From the NCBI RefSeq assembly GCF_012932215.1, contig NZ_CP048788.1, positions 930,001-994,000 of the forward strand: a stretch of 64,000 nt of DNA, in the 5' to 3' direction. A program made the position numbers and the translations under genes. The notes under the pieces were generated by a model. It saw nothing but the letters and a program-made list of their open reading frames with translations, was not told where the DNA came from and did no database searches. The stretch is from Roseobacter ponti. Lineage in GTDB: Bacteria; Pseudomonadota; Alphaproteobacteria; Rhodobacterales; Rhodobacteraceae. Shown here in pieces: positions 26,783-35,207 of the stretch; position 1 is the stretch's first letter, and each line of letters begins with the position of its first letter.

Positions 26783-28063
26783 ATGCAAACCGACAGATAC
26801 GACAACACAATCACCACCGCCTCGGCGGCCGTGGCCGATGCTTACGCGGATGCCGTTGATTGCCTGCTGGCCGGTGCGCCGGGTCTGATCCCGGCTTTTG
26901 AAGCTGTCACCGAAGCCGATCCGGCGTTTGCCCTGGGCTGGGTCGGTCTGGCGCGGGCGCATCAGTCTTTCGGGGCGATGCCGGCAGCCGGGCAGGCGAT
27001 GGAACGCGCGCGATCCTTACCGGCAGGGCTCACGGAGCGCGAACGCAGCCATCTCAACGCTTTTGACCTGCTGATCGCGGGCAAGGGGCCGCAGGCCTAT
27101 GCCGCGATCCGGGCGCATGTGAACACCTGGCCCCGGGATGCACTTGTCGCACAGACCTGCTCATCGGTTTTCGGGCTCATCGGTTTTTCCGGGCAGCCCG
27201 GGCGTGAGGCTGAAATCCTTGCCTTTACCGCAGCGCTGATGCCGCACTACGGCGAAGACTGGTGGATGACCAGCCAGTACGCTTTTGCGCTCTGTGAGAA
27301 CGGGGCGCTGGCGCGGGCGGAGGCACAGATTGACCGCGCCCTCGCACTCAGAGACCGCAATGCCCATGGTGCGCATGTGCGCAGCCATATCCTTTATGAG
27401 ACCGGGCGCACCGCAGAAGGGCGCGCCTGGCTGAGTGACTGGCTGGCGCCATATGCGCGCGACGGGATCATGTATGGTCATCTGACCTGGCATTCCGCAC
27501 TCTGGTCGCTCGCGGAGCGGGACACCGAAGCGATGTGGGCGCAGGTGGATGCGGCGGTCGCCCCTGACAGCGGCAGTCTGAGCCCGGGCATCAATGTGCT
27601 GACCGACACGGCATCAATCCTGCAGCGCGCGATGATGGCGGGTGTTGCGGTCTCAGCGGATCGCTGGGCTGCTGTCAGCGCCTATGCGCTGCAGGCCTTT
27701 CCTGCCACGGGTAATGCTTTCATCGATGTGCATGCCGCACTGGCACATGCGATGGCGGGCAATGACGCAGCCCTTGAGGCGATCATCACCGCTCCGGCGG
27801 GGCCGGCGGCGGATCTGGTGCCGGGGCTGGCCTGTGGTTTCCGGGCAATGGCGGCAGAAGACTGGGGTGCCGCGTCAGAAAACCTGACCGGTGCAATGAG
27901 CGATCTGGCGCGGATCGGCGGCAGCCGGGCGCAGCGCGATCTGGTGGAACAGTGCCTGCTGACCAGCCTGATCCGGGACGGGCGCGAGCGCGAGGCACAG
28001 GACATCGCCCGGCTGCGCAGGCCCCTGCTGGTATCCGGCGCGGATACTCATGCGACGCACTAA
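26783..28063 (+). CDS. TTC38-like tetratricopeptide protein
   Basis: 426 residues from ATG 26783 (GGGGGA upstream). The chain consists of helical repeats; segments such as LNAFDLLIAGKGPQAYAAIR, YGEDWWMTSQYAFALCENGA and AHVRSHILYETGRTAEGRAW match the tetratricopeptide-repeat-protein-38 family, found in bacteria and animals and without an established function. No signal peptide or catalytic motif is visible, so a cytoplasmic scaffold role is likely. It follows the MATE gene at 64 bases on the same strand. Confidence 0.75.
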   Translation: MQTDRYDNTITTASAAVADAYADAVDCLLAGAPGLIPAFEAVTEADPAFALGWVGLARAHQSFGAMPAAGQAMERARSLPAGLTERERSHLNAFDLLIAGKGPQAYAAIRAHVNTWPRDALVAQTCSSVFGLIGFSGQPGREAEILAFTAALMPHYGEDWWMTSQYAFALCENGALARAEAQIDRALALRDRNAHGAHVRSHILYETGRTAEGRAWLSDWLAPYARDGIMYGHLTWHSALWSLAERDTEAMWAQVDAAVAPDSGSLSPGINVLTDTASILQRAMMAGVAVSADRWAAVSAYALQAFPATGNAFIDVHAALAHAMAGNDAALEAIITAPAGPAADLVPGLACGFRAMAAEDWGAASENLTGAMSDLARIGGSRAQRDLVEQCLLTSLIRDGREREAQDIARLRRPLLVSGADTHATH

Positions 28064-28090
28064 GTAAGCCCTATAAGGCGCTGAAATAGA

Positions 28091-28900
28091 TTATATATTC
28101 TGTTTTATACTTGATGCGGACCCGGGGGTCCAGCCGATCAGATACTGCAGAAGCTCACGCAGAACATCCCGCAGGTCCGAGGCTTTTTCCGCGTCATAAT
28201 GCCAGGGCTCCTGCTCGGACGTCAGATAGGTGCTCTGCGCCAGTTCCATCTGGATGGCGTGTACGCCGGCGTGGGGCCTGCCATAGCGCCGCGTGGTCCA
28301 GCCGCCCCTGAAGCGGCCGTTCAGAACAGTTGTGTATCCCGACGCGCGGTTGCAGATGCCGGCCACACCCGCGGCCAGGCGTGCATCGCAGGAGGCACCG
28401 TTGTAGGTGCCGATGTTCAGGTCCGGCAGCCGACCTTCGAAAAGGTGCGGCACACGTGACCGGATCGAGTGGCAGTCGAAAAGAATGGCGTATCCGAATG
28501 CCAGCTGTACCCGCGCGATCTGTGCGGCGAGGGCAGCGTGATAGGGGGCAAAGAATGCCGACTGAAGGCTCTTCATTTCGCGGGCGGTCGGCGGATCGTC
28601 CCAGATCGGGTCCCCGTCGAAGGTGGTCAGCGGCACCAGCCCGGTGGTGTTCTGTCCGGGATAAAGAGACGCGCCTTCAGGATCGCGGTTGGCATCCGAG
28701 ACATAGCGGTGAAAGCGCGCCCGCACGATTGTGGCGTCGGGCACGAGGCGGTCATAAAGCCTGTCCACGTGCCAGTCCGTATCGATAAGGCCCTGTCCGG
28801 TCTCGTTGAGCCGCCGGTACCAGACGGGTGGAATATCTGTGCCGGTATGCGGCATGGACAGGATCAGAGGGCTCTCTGCGGGCAGCACGTGGACCGGCAT
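28091..28900 (-). CDS. N-formylglutamate amidohydrolase family (HutG-like)
   Basis: 269 residues from ATG 28900. Landmarks of the N-formylglutamate deformylase family are SMPHTGTDIP near the N-terminus, DTDWHVDRLYD, DANRDPEGASLYPGQN, FDCHSIRS (metal-site His) and RFRGGWTTRRYGRPHAGVHAIQMEL. HutG hydrolyses N-formyl-L-glutamate to formate and glutamate in the last step of one histidine pathway. No hutH, hutU or hutI genes are nearby, so the substrate may instead be another N-formyl or N-acyl amino acid. It is separated by 38 bases from the upstream SDR gene, with which it shares strand. Confidence 0.87.
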   Translation of the reverse strand: MPVHVLPAESPLILSMPHTGTDIPPVWYRRLNETGQGLIDTDWHVDRLYDRLVPDATIVRARFHRYVSDANRDPEGASLYPGQNTTGLVPLTTFDGDPIWDDPPTAREMKSLQSAFFAPYHAALAAQIARVQLAFGYAILFDCHSIRSRVPHLFEGRLPDLNIGTYNGASCDARLAAGVAGICNRASGYTTVLNGRFRGGWTTRRYGRPHAGVHAIQMELAQSTYLTSEQEPWHYDAEKASDLRDVLRELLQYLIGWTPGSASSIKQNI

Positions 28901-28938
28901 TGTTCAGGTTCTCCGCCCCGGCAAAGGGCCGCGGCTCC

Positions 28939-29772
28939 TCAGGTTTCTTTTTTGTCGTTTATCACATTCATCTGCGCGAGCCCGCTTTGCCCCAGATCAA
29001 CTTTGGCAAACGGTCCGCCGTGGCACATCTGCCCGGGGTCGGTGGTATCCACGGGTTCCGCGGCGGCCAGCACGTCGGCGGCGAAGACTTCGGCGTTGTC
29101 CTTCGGACGATAACCCAGAAACGAGGCCTTTGCATTGTCCACGGGCGCGCGGTCGTTGTCGGACACGCCGTAGATGATGGCAAAACCGGTGGAGGGCGTA
29201 TCAATCGCCCGCACCACCAGCTGGATGAGATCACCGTAGCTGAGCCAGGAGCCGAGAGCGCGGGAGTTGTTGACCTGGGCGCAGCTGAGAATGCGCAGAT
29301 GCACCGATTCCAGCCCGCGTTTGTCCCAGTACATGCGGCCCAGATCCTCGGTGAAACATTTGGCGAGGCCGTAGAAGGTGTCGGGGCGGTGTTCGGCGTC
29401 GGTGCCGATGAAATCCGATTTCAGATGCATGCCCACCGCGTGGATCGACGAGGCATAGATGATGCGCCGCACGCCGGCCTTATAGCCCGCCTCCCAGATG
29501 TTGTAGGAACCCACGAAATTCGGGCCGAGCAGTTCCTCGAAAGGCTTTTCATCGACGATGGCACCGAAATGGATGACCATATCGGCCCCCTCGAGCACCG
29601 GGGCGATCTGATACATCTCTGCCAGATCGGCCTGCACATAGGTCTCGCCCGGATAGAGCGTGCCGATATCACCGGCAATGTCGGTGCTGACCAGCTCGTC
29701 GCAGAGCGCCGTCAGCGGCTCCCGCAGATAAGATCCCAGCCGGCCGGCGGCCCCTGTCAGCACCAGTTTCAT
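28939..29772 (-). CDS. Extended SDR, uronate-dehydrogenase-like oxidoreductase
   Basis: 277 residues. The Rossmann start is VLTGAAGRLGSYLREPL (residues 4-20), giving the G-x-x-G-x-x-G fingerprint of extended SDRs. The catalytic set is Ser109 in YASSIHAVGM, Tyr134 and Lys138 in YGLAKCF. The closest family I know is NAD-dependent uronate dehydrogenase (Udh), with the same length and the HFGAIVDEKPFEELLGPN... segment. Udh oxidises D-glucuronate or D-galacturonate to the aldarolactone in the cytoplasm. The neighbouring FAD enzyme does not fit uronate catabolism, so another sugar-acid or amino-alcohol substrate should be kept open. Confidence 0.8.
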   Translation of the reverse strand: MKLVLTGAAGRLGSYLREPLTALCDELVSTDIAGDIGTLYPGETYVQADLAEMYQIAPVLEGADMVIHFGAIVDEKPFEELLGPNFVGSYNIWEAGYKAGVRRIIYASSIHAVGMHLKSDFIGTDAEHRPDTFYGLAKCFTEDLGRMYWDKRGLESVHLRILSCAQVNNSRALGSWLSYGDLIQLVVRAIDTPSTGFAIIYGVSDNDRAPVDNAKASFLGYRPKDNAEVFAADVLAAAEPVDTTDPGQMCHGGPFAKVDLGQSGLAQMNVINDKKET

Positions 29773-29794
29773 CGCATCTCTCCTCTTTGGTCTC

Positions 29795-30985
29795 TCATAT
29801 TACAGCTCTTTCCAAGAAGGTCTCACCGGCCAGGATCCGCGACACTGAGAAGGGGCTGAGATCGAGGCTGCGCCAGGCGCCATACGTGATATGTTCGGCC
29901 AGCCCGCGCCCGAAAGCGGGGGCCTGCTGCAGCCCGTGGCCGGAAAAGCCGTTCACAAACATGAAGTTATCTACCTCAGGGTGCGGTCCGACAATCGCGT
30001 TCTGATCGAAGGTGTTATAGTCGTAGTGCCCGACCCACATGTTGATCAGCCGGATTTCCTCAAACTGCGGGATGCGGGTGGCAATAACGGGCCAGAACTT
30101 TTCCTCCCAGAGCGCGTGATCGGCGATGAAGTCGTCGTGGCCCACGGCAGGGTCCTCATCGGGCGGCCCGCCCGCGAGGTAATAGCGCCCGTCGCTGCGC
30201 ACATGCACGCCGGAAGGGTCGATGGTCAGCGGCAGATCCCGGTCGAGCGGACGGGCCGCGTCAAAGATCCAGGTGTAGCGTTTGCGTGGCTCAACGGGAA
30301 TGTCGAGGCCGGCCATCTGTGCCGTCTGAGCCCCTCTTGTGCCGGTGGCGTTCACGAAGGTGCCGCAGCCGACAGTATCGCCTGATTTCAGGGTGACGCT
30401 GTTGATGCGCGGGCCTTCGCGGTTCAGCCCGGTTACCTCGTCGTGGATGTATTCCACGCCGCCGTGCCGCGCCATTTTGCGGAACCAGTCGAACATGGTG
30501 CCACCGTCGAAATATCCCTCATCGACCAGATTGTGGTTGCCCGCGAGGATGTCTTCAAGCTGGTAGAAGGGGTAGGCGGCGGCGATCTCATCGCGCGACA
30601 TATGCCGGGTGGCGGCGCCGAGAGAGGCCTGGACCTGCTGGCTTTCTTTCAGGGTCTGTGCAAACTCCGGCGTGTCGGCGAGATACATATAGCCATAGCT
30701 TTGCAGCGCAAGAGCCGGTACATCCGGATCGCCGCCCATGAACTCTCTGAAATTACGGATAAATTCGGCGCCAAAGCGGGAGATGGCGATATTGGTCGGG
30801 TTGGAGAACTGCTGGCGGATGCAGCTGTTGGTGTGGCTGGTCGAGGCAAATTCATAGGTGGGATCGCGTTCGATCACGAGGATGCGGCCGTCAAATCCGG
30901 GCTCACGGCTCAGCCACCAGGCCACGGATGAGCCATAGATCGCCCCGCCCGCGATGATCACGTCATATGATGTATGTGCTGGCAT
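29795..30985 (-). CDS. FAD-dependent DAO-family oxidoreductase
   Basis: 396 residues. FAD dinucleotide-binding fold at the N-terminus: YDVIIAGGAIYGSSVAWWL, with the usual G-x-G-x-x-G written as GGAIYG. The C-terminal FVNGFSGHGLQQAPAFGRGLAEH is typical of the sarcosine-oxidase/D-amino-acid-oxidase (DAO) superfamily. Such enzymes oxidise secondary or D-amines in the cytoplasm. It is the first gene of a leftward cluster with the SDR (22-base gap) and the HutG-like enzyme, suggesting a catabolic unit for an N-substituted or D-amino compound; this is inference. Confidence 0.85.
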   Translation of the reverse strand: MPAHTSYDVIIAGGAIYGSSVAWWLSREPGFDGRILVIERDPTYEFASTSHTNSCIRQQFSNPTNIAISRFGAEFIRNFREFMGGDPDVPALALQSYGYMYLADTPEFAQTLKESQQVQASLGAATRHMSRDEIAAAYPFYQLEDILAGNHNLVDEGYFDGGTMFDWFRKMARHGGVEYIHDEVTGLNREGPRINSVTLKSGDTVGCGTFVNATGTRGAQTAQMAGLDIPVEPRKRYTWIFDAARPLDRDLPLTIDPSGVHVRSDGRYYLAGGPPDEDPAVGHDDFIADHALWEEKFWPVIATRIPQFEEIRLINMWVGHYDYNTFDQNAIVGPHPEVDNFMFVNGFSGHGLQQAPAFGRGLAEHITYGAWRSLDLSPFSVSRILAGETFLERAVI

Positions 30986-31132
30986 GGTGCCGCTCTTTTT
31001 CCGCCCGGGTTACCGTGACCAGCAACACCCGATTGCCTGCAACGTCAAGCTTTGTGAACGCGAGGACCCTTCTCGCCGTGTGTGTGGTGCCATGCGCGGG
31101 ATGTGGCGTGCTGCGACCCCGCCTGCCGGGGG

Positions 31133-32152
31133 TCAGCCGTGTTCCGCCAGGGCGCGCGCGTCCCGGGCCATACGGGCGATGATGTCGCGCCAGCGGTGCA
31201 TGTCGCGCGGGTTGGAGGCGTTGCCGTCGAGCCCGCGGCGCAGCACCCCCTGCAGGATCGCGAGCAGCCTGAAATAGGAAAACACCACGTAGAAATCCCA
31301 GTTGCCGGGCGGGTCGATGCCGCGCCGGTCGCAGTAACGCTCCACGTAGTCGGCCTCGTCGGGCAGGCCTTCGGCGTGCCGGTTCACGCCGCCCAGACCC
31401 CGGAAGTGGCCCTCATAAGGCAGACGCCAGTGCATGCACTGATAGGCGAGATCGGCCAGCGGGTGTCCCAGGGTGCTGAGCTCCCAGTCGAGCACCGCGG
31501 CAATCTCTTCGCGGTCGGGGTGAAAGATGATGTTATCAATGCGGTAATCACCGTGCACGATGCAGCTTTCGCCATCATCGGCGACCATGTGATCGCTGAG
31601 CCAGGCCATCAGCCAGTCCGCATCGGGCAGCGGATCGGTCGCCGTCTCAAGGTACTGGCGTGACCAGCGTGCGACCTGGCGTTCGAAATAGTTTCCGGGC
31701 TTGCCATAATCGTCCAGCCCCACGCGCTCGGGCCTGACCCGGTGCAGCCGTGCGAGTGTCGCATTCATCGCGTCATAGATGCGGCCCCGGGCTGTGCGCT
31801 CCTGATCGGGCAGGGCAGGATCCCAGAAGATGCGCCCCTCAACCAGATCCATCACCATGAACTGGGTGCCGAGCGGCGTGTCATCACCGGAGAGGTAAAA
31901 CACCTCCGGCACCGGCACGCCGGTCTCTGCCAGCGCTTTCATCACACGGTATTCGCGGTCCACCGCATGGGCGGATTTCAGCAGCTTTCCCGGTGGCCTC
32001 GCGCGCAGCACATAGGCGTCATCACCGCTGCGGATCTGATAGGTGGGGTTGGACTGCCCGTCGGGGAATTTTGTGATCGTGTCCAGACGACCGAAACCGG
32101 CGACGTGCTGTTGCAGGCATCGTTCCAGTGCGGCGTGGTCAAACTCGTGCAT
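31133..32152 (-). CDS. APH-fold phosphotransferase, LvaA / ACAD10-11 kinase-domain-like
   Basis: 339 residues from ATG 32152; the frame runs to 32269 but that part overlaps the divergent gene's leader. Kinase features of the APH family are visible: FPDGQSNPTYQI (phosphate-anchor region), MDLVEGRIFWDPALP, catalytic HGDYRIDNIIFH and metal-binding LDWELSTLGHPLADLAYQ. This form is the bacterial equivalent of the kinase half of human ACAD10/11 and of LvaA in Pseudomonas putida, which phosphorylates 4-hydroxyacyl-CoA. It is divergent from an acyl-CoA dehydrogenase of the matching type. Cytoplasmic. Substrate chain length is unknown. Confidence 0.82.
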   Translation of the reverse strand: MHEFDHAALERCLQQHVAGFGRLDTITKFPDGQSNPTYQIRSGDDAYVLRARPPGKLLKSAHAVDREYRVMKALAETGVPVPEVFYLSGDDTPLGTQFMVMDLVEGRIFWDPALPDQERTARGRIYDAMNATLARLHRVRPERVGLDDYGKPGNYFERQVARWSRQYLETATDPLPDADWLMAWLSDHMVADDGESCIVHGDYRIDNIIFHPDREEIAAVLDWELSTLGHPLADLAYQCMHWRLPYEGHFRGLGGVNRHAEGLPDEADYVERYCDRRGIDPPGNWDFYVVFSYFRLLAILQGVLRRGLDGNASNPRDMHRWRDIIARMARDARALAEHG

Positions 32153-32249
32153 CCGGAATTCCCTCTGGCGCCCATGGACATCTGCGCGTGATCTAAGCAA
32201 GTCTGGCGGCGCGGGGAAAGCCCTGAAAACCGGCGCGGGAGGAAATGCC

Positions 32250-33485
32250 ATGGATATGAACTTCAGCATGCGGCCGGAAATGCGTGATCTGCTGGCCCGC
32301 GTGGCCGCGATGATCCGCGACGAGGTGATGCCGCTGGAGGCAGAATACCACGCAGAGGTCGGTAAGGGAGACCGCTGGGCCTATACCGACCGGCAGGCGG
32401 AGATTCTGCAGGGGCTGAAAGCAAAGGCGAAGGCGGCGGGCCTGTGGAACTTCTGGCTGACGGACAGCGACCGCGGGTTCGGGCTCAGCACGGTCGAATA
32501 TGCGTATTTTGCCGAAGAGATGGGGAAAACGCCGCTGGGGGCAGAGGTTTTTAACTGCTCGGCCCCGGATACCGGCAATATGGAAGTCTTTGAGCGCTAC
32601 GGGACGGAGGCGATGAAAAAGCAGTGGCTGGCTCCGCTGCTGGAAGGGGAGATCCGCTCGGCCTATCTGATGACGGAGCCTGATGTGGCAAGCTCGGATG
32701 CCACCAATATCGCCATGTCCTGCGTGCAGGACGGGGACGGTTATGTGCTCAACGGCGAAAAATACTGGGCCAGTGGTGCAGGGGATCCGCGTTGCAGGGT
32801 CTATATCGTCATGGTGCGGACCGGCGATGATGATGCGCCAAAACATCAGCGCCATTCGATGATCGTGGTCGATGCGGAAACGCCCGGCATCGACGTGCTG
32901 CGCCCGATGATGGTCTTTGGCCATGACGACGCGCCGCACGGGCATATGCACCTGCGCTTTACCGACGTGCGGGTGCCTGCGGAAAATATGCTGCTCGGCG
33001 AAGGACGTGGTTTCGAAATTGCTCAGGGGCGGCTCGGACCGGGGCGCATTCATCACTGCATGCGCTCGGTGGGACAGGCCGAGGCGGCGCTGGAGCTGAT
33101 GTGCCGCCGGTCGCTGCAAAAAGAGGCCTTTGGTAAGCCGCTGGCGCAGCTGGGGGCGAATTTCGACCTGATCGCGGAATGCCGCATGGAGATCGAGATG
33201 GCGCGGATGCTGTGCCTGAAAGCAGCCTGGATGATGGATCAGGGCGATGCGCGCGCCGCGGCGCCCTGGATCAGCCAGATCAAGGTTGTCGCCCCCCGCA
33301 TGGCGCTCAAAGTCATTGACGAGGCGATGCAGATGCACGGCGGCACCGGTATCAGCCAGGATACGCCGCTGGCGATGGCCTGGACCTGGCAGCGTGCGCT
33401 GCGCTTTGCGGACGGGCCGGACGCGGTGCACCGCCGCCAGGTGGCACGGGCAGAGCTGCGCAGATACACGCAGGAAAAGATCTGA
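32250..33485 (+). CDS. Acyl-CoA dehydrogenase, LvaC / ACAD10-11 type
   Basis: 411 residues from ATG 32250 with GGGAGGAA just upstream. Landmarks of the acyl-CoA dehydrogenase fold: LMTEPDVASSDATNIA (FAD/substrate), VINGEKYW-like VLNGEKYWASGA, RLGPGRIHHCMRSVGQAEAALELMCRR, and MHGGTGISQDTPLA...FADGPDAVHRRQVARAELRRY at the end. The GRIHHCMR and DGPDxVH strings are what I know from the ACAD10/11 branch, which in 4-hydroxyacid catabolism takes the 4-phosphorylated acyl-CoA and removes phosphate. FAD enzyme in the cytoplasm, paired head-to-head with the kinase gene over 97 bases. Confidence 0.85.
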   Translation: MDMNFSMRPEMRDLLARVAAMIRDEVMPLEAEYHAEVGKGDRWAYTDRQAEILQGLKAKAKAAGLWNFWLTDSDRGFGLSTVEYAYFAEEMGKTPLGAEVFNCSAPDTGNMEVFERYGTEAMKKQWLAPLLEGEIRSAYLMTEPDVASSDATNIAMSCVQDGDGYVLNGEKYWASGAGDPRCRVYIVMVRTGDDDAPKHQRHSMIVVDAETPGIDVLRPMMVFGHDDAPHGHMHLRFTDVRVPAENMLLGEGRGFEIAQGRLGPGRIHHCMRSVGQAEAALELMCRRSLQKEAFGKPLAQLGANFDLIAECRMEIEMARMLCLKAAWMMDQGDARAAAPWISQIKVVAPRMALKVIDEAMQMHGGTGISQDTPLAMAWTWQRALRFADGPDAVHRRQVARAELRRYTQEKI

Positions 33486-33498
33486 CACGACAGGGCGT

Positions 33499-33527
33499 TT
33501 GACAGCGCGCGCCTGCCTGCCCTAAAT
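33499..33527 (+). promoter_or_regulatory. Sigma-70-type promoter for the ECF sigma gene
   Basis: TTGACA at 33499-33504, a 17-base spacer and CTAAAT at 33522-33527. The -35 is a perfect consensus; the -10 matches four of six. The start of transcription would lie close to 33534, about 27 bases before the GTG of the sigma-factor gene. Confidence 0.5.
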
Positions 33528-33560
33528 GCAGGCGCTGAGGGTTTGGGAAGAGGTACACGG

Positions 33561-34115
33561 GTGTTCGGAGCGAAAGACCGCAAAAAGGTCGAAAAGCTGA
33601 TCGGTAAGGTTGCTTTGCGGGATCGCGCGGCCTTTGACGGGCTCTACGAGGCCACTTCGGCGAAACTATTCGGCGTCTGCCTGCGTGTGTTGAATGACAA
33701 AGCCGCCGCGGAAGATGCCATGCAGGACACCTATGTTAAAATCTGGAACAACGCGGACCGCTACCAGGCGAACGGTCTGAGCCCGATGACATGGCTGATT
33801 ACAATTGCGCGCAACACGTCGATTGACCGGCTGCGTGCAAAGAAAAGCGGCAGTACCGATTTCGAGAGTGTGGAAAGCACGCTGGTGGCACCCGGGCTGA
33901 CGCCCGAGCAATCCGCTGTGGCGTCGTCTGAGGCACGCAAACTGCAGAAATGCCTCGACGGTCTGGAGAAAGACCGCGCAGCGGCGGTGCGCGGCGCGTA
34001 TCTGGATGGCAAAAGTTATGCTGAGCTTGCCAGCCGCTTTGACGTGCCCCTGAACACCATGCGCACCTGGCTGCGCCGTGGACTGATGTCGCTGAGGGAG
34101 TGTATGTCGTCATGA
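33561..34115 (+). CDS. ECF-type RNA polymerase sigma factor
   Basis: 184 residues from GTG 33561, with AAGAGG seven bases upstream; the open frame begins at TTG 33543. Region 2 is RDRAAFDGLYEATSAKLFGV through DAMQDTYVKIW and WLITIARNTSIDRLRA; region 4 is the C-terminal helix-turn-helix GAYLDGKSYAELASRFDVPL ... WLRRGLMSLRECM. The missing regions 1 and 3 mark it as ECF. It directs core RNA polymerase to stress promoters and is coupled by ATGA overlap to a membrane anti-sigma factor. The signal and targets are unknown; no ECF-type consensus was identified in the window. Confidence 0.9.
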   Translation: MFGAKDRKKVEKLIGKVALRDRAAFDGLYEATSAKLFGVCLRVLNDKAAAEDAMQDTYVKIWNNADRYQANGLSPMTWLITIARNTSIDRLRAKKSGSTDFESVESTLVAPGLTPEQSAVASSEARKLQKCLDGLEKDRAAAVRGAYLDGKSYAELASRFDVPLNTMRTWLRRGLMSLRECMSS

Positions 34116-34813
34116 CCGATGATGTGCTTGTCCTGGGCGATGGCGAAGGCCCTGATGATGACAGCCTGGCGGCGGAGTTCGCCCTCGGGCTGACACCGGC
34201 AGATGAGCTGGGCCCGCTGCGCGAGCGGCTCAGGACGGATGCGAAATTTGCCGCAGCTGTGGCCGCGTGGCAGCAACGGCTTGCGTCACTTGCCGACGAT
34301 ATCAAACCGGTAAAGCCGCCGCGCCGCGCGCGGAACCGGCTGCACCGCAGGCTTTTCGGCGCCGAACGCCGGCCGTTGCTGCAAAAACTCTGGGTCTGGC
34401 AGGGCATCAGCTTTCTAGCGCTTGGTCTGGCGGCCTGGATCAGCTTCAGCGATCTTACGCCTGATCAGGTCCCGACCGCTCCTGTCTATGCGACGCAGAT
34501 TTCCAATGCAGATGAGGGCCTGACGGTGCTTGCGGTTTATGACCCGTCGCGTCAGGCGCTTGTCCTTAACCGGACCGAGGGCAGTGCGCGCGCCGGTCGG
34601 GTGCTGGAGCTCTGGGCGATTGCACCGGATGCGGCCCCTGTTTCTCTGGGCGTACTGCCCGATGCGCCGAACGCACGGGTGATCCTGCCGGAAGATCTGG
34701 CAGAGATTGCAGGCGCGCTGACCCTCGCGATTTCAGATGAACCCGAGGGTGGCTCGACGACAGGTGCGCCGACCGGTGATGTGCTCGGCGCAGGCGCTGT
34801 CTCCGAGCTCTAA
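34112..34813 (+). CDS. Membrane anti-sigma factor (RskA-like)
   Basis: 233 residues from ATG 34112, overlapping the sigma-gene stop. The N-terminal cytoplasmic part (~1-95) includes a helical sigma-binding segment AAEFALGLTPADELGPLRER typical of anti-sigma factors. A single membrane helix follows near 95-115 (LWVWQGISFLALGLAAWISF). The periplasmic C-terminal domain carries the RskA/anti-sigma-K pattern: GLTVLAVYDPSRQALVLN, ELWAIAPDAAPVSLGVLPD and the DEPEGGSTTGAPTGDVL finish. No zinc-binding HxxxCxxC motif is present, so it is not of the ChrR/RsrA redox type; control by a periplasmic signal and proteolysis is more likely. Confidence 0.87.
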   Translation: MTDDVLVLGDGEGPDDDSLAAEFALGLTPADELGPLRERLRTDAKFAAAVAAWQQRLASLADDIKPVKPPRRARNRLHRRLFGAERRPLLQKLWVWQGISFLALGLAAWISFSDLTPDQVPTAPVYATQISNADEGLTVLAVYDPSRQALVLNRTEGSARAGRVLELWAIAPDAAPVSLGVLPDAPNARVILPEDLAEIAGALTLAISDEPEGGSTTGAPTGDVLGAGAVSEL

Positions 34814-35207
34814 AAAATTCTGTCTCTGCCTGAAACTACAGCACAGCCCGGTTCGTGGCTGAACCAAACCAACCCGGCAAAGCCCCCCGCCGGGAGAGGT
34901 TGTGTAAAGAGTAGAACAGGCAAATGTTCCTGTTAATGAGTGCCCGGCGGGGCGTTGTCACTGGCAGCGCCCGCCGCGGTTTGCAGATTTTGCGACCGAT
35001 GTGGATAAACGGTGCCATCCGGGCGTTATTATCGGGTATTCACAAGTATTCCCGCCTGAATTTGAGCTTGCCACAGAAAATAGTCGCTTTTGTGAAGTCT
35101 CCGGAGCGCTCAGAAAGGGAGAGTAACCCTTTGCGGGGCCTGATCCGGTGGCAATTCAGTCGCTTTTGGAATTGAGCGTGCGGGTTTTCCGTTCCAGAGT
35201 GCCGGCC
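34814..35207. other. Intergenic region between the sigma/anti-sigma pair and the dipeptidase-like gene
   Basis: About 390 bases. CCCGGC (34873-34878) and GCCGGG (34889-34894) form an inverted repeat with a ten-base loop in C-rich sequence, which could end the anti-sigma message or be a protein site, but no T-run follows. From 34995 to 35100 the sequence turns AT-richer and probably holds the promoter of the next operon. I see no further gene; a GTG at 35148 could extend the following gene by 20 residues. Confidence 0.4.

Noticed and set aside
32193-33488. 431-residue minus-strand frame opposite the acyl-CoA dehydrogenase
   Set aside because: Shadow; His/Arg-rich and without a start signal.
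34873-34894. Inverted repeat as Rho-independent terminator of the anti-sigma gene
   Set aside because: Six-base stem, ten-base loop and no T-run; reported only as part of the intergenic region.
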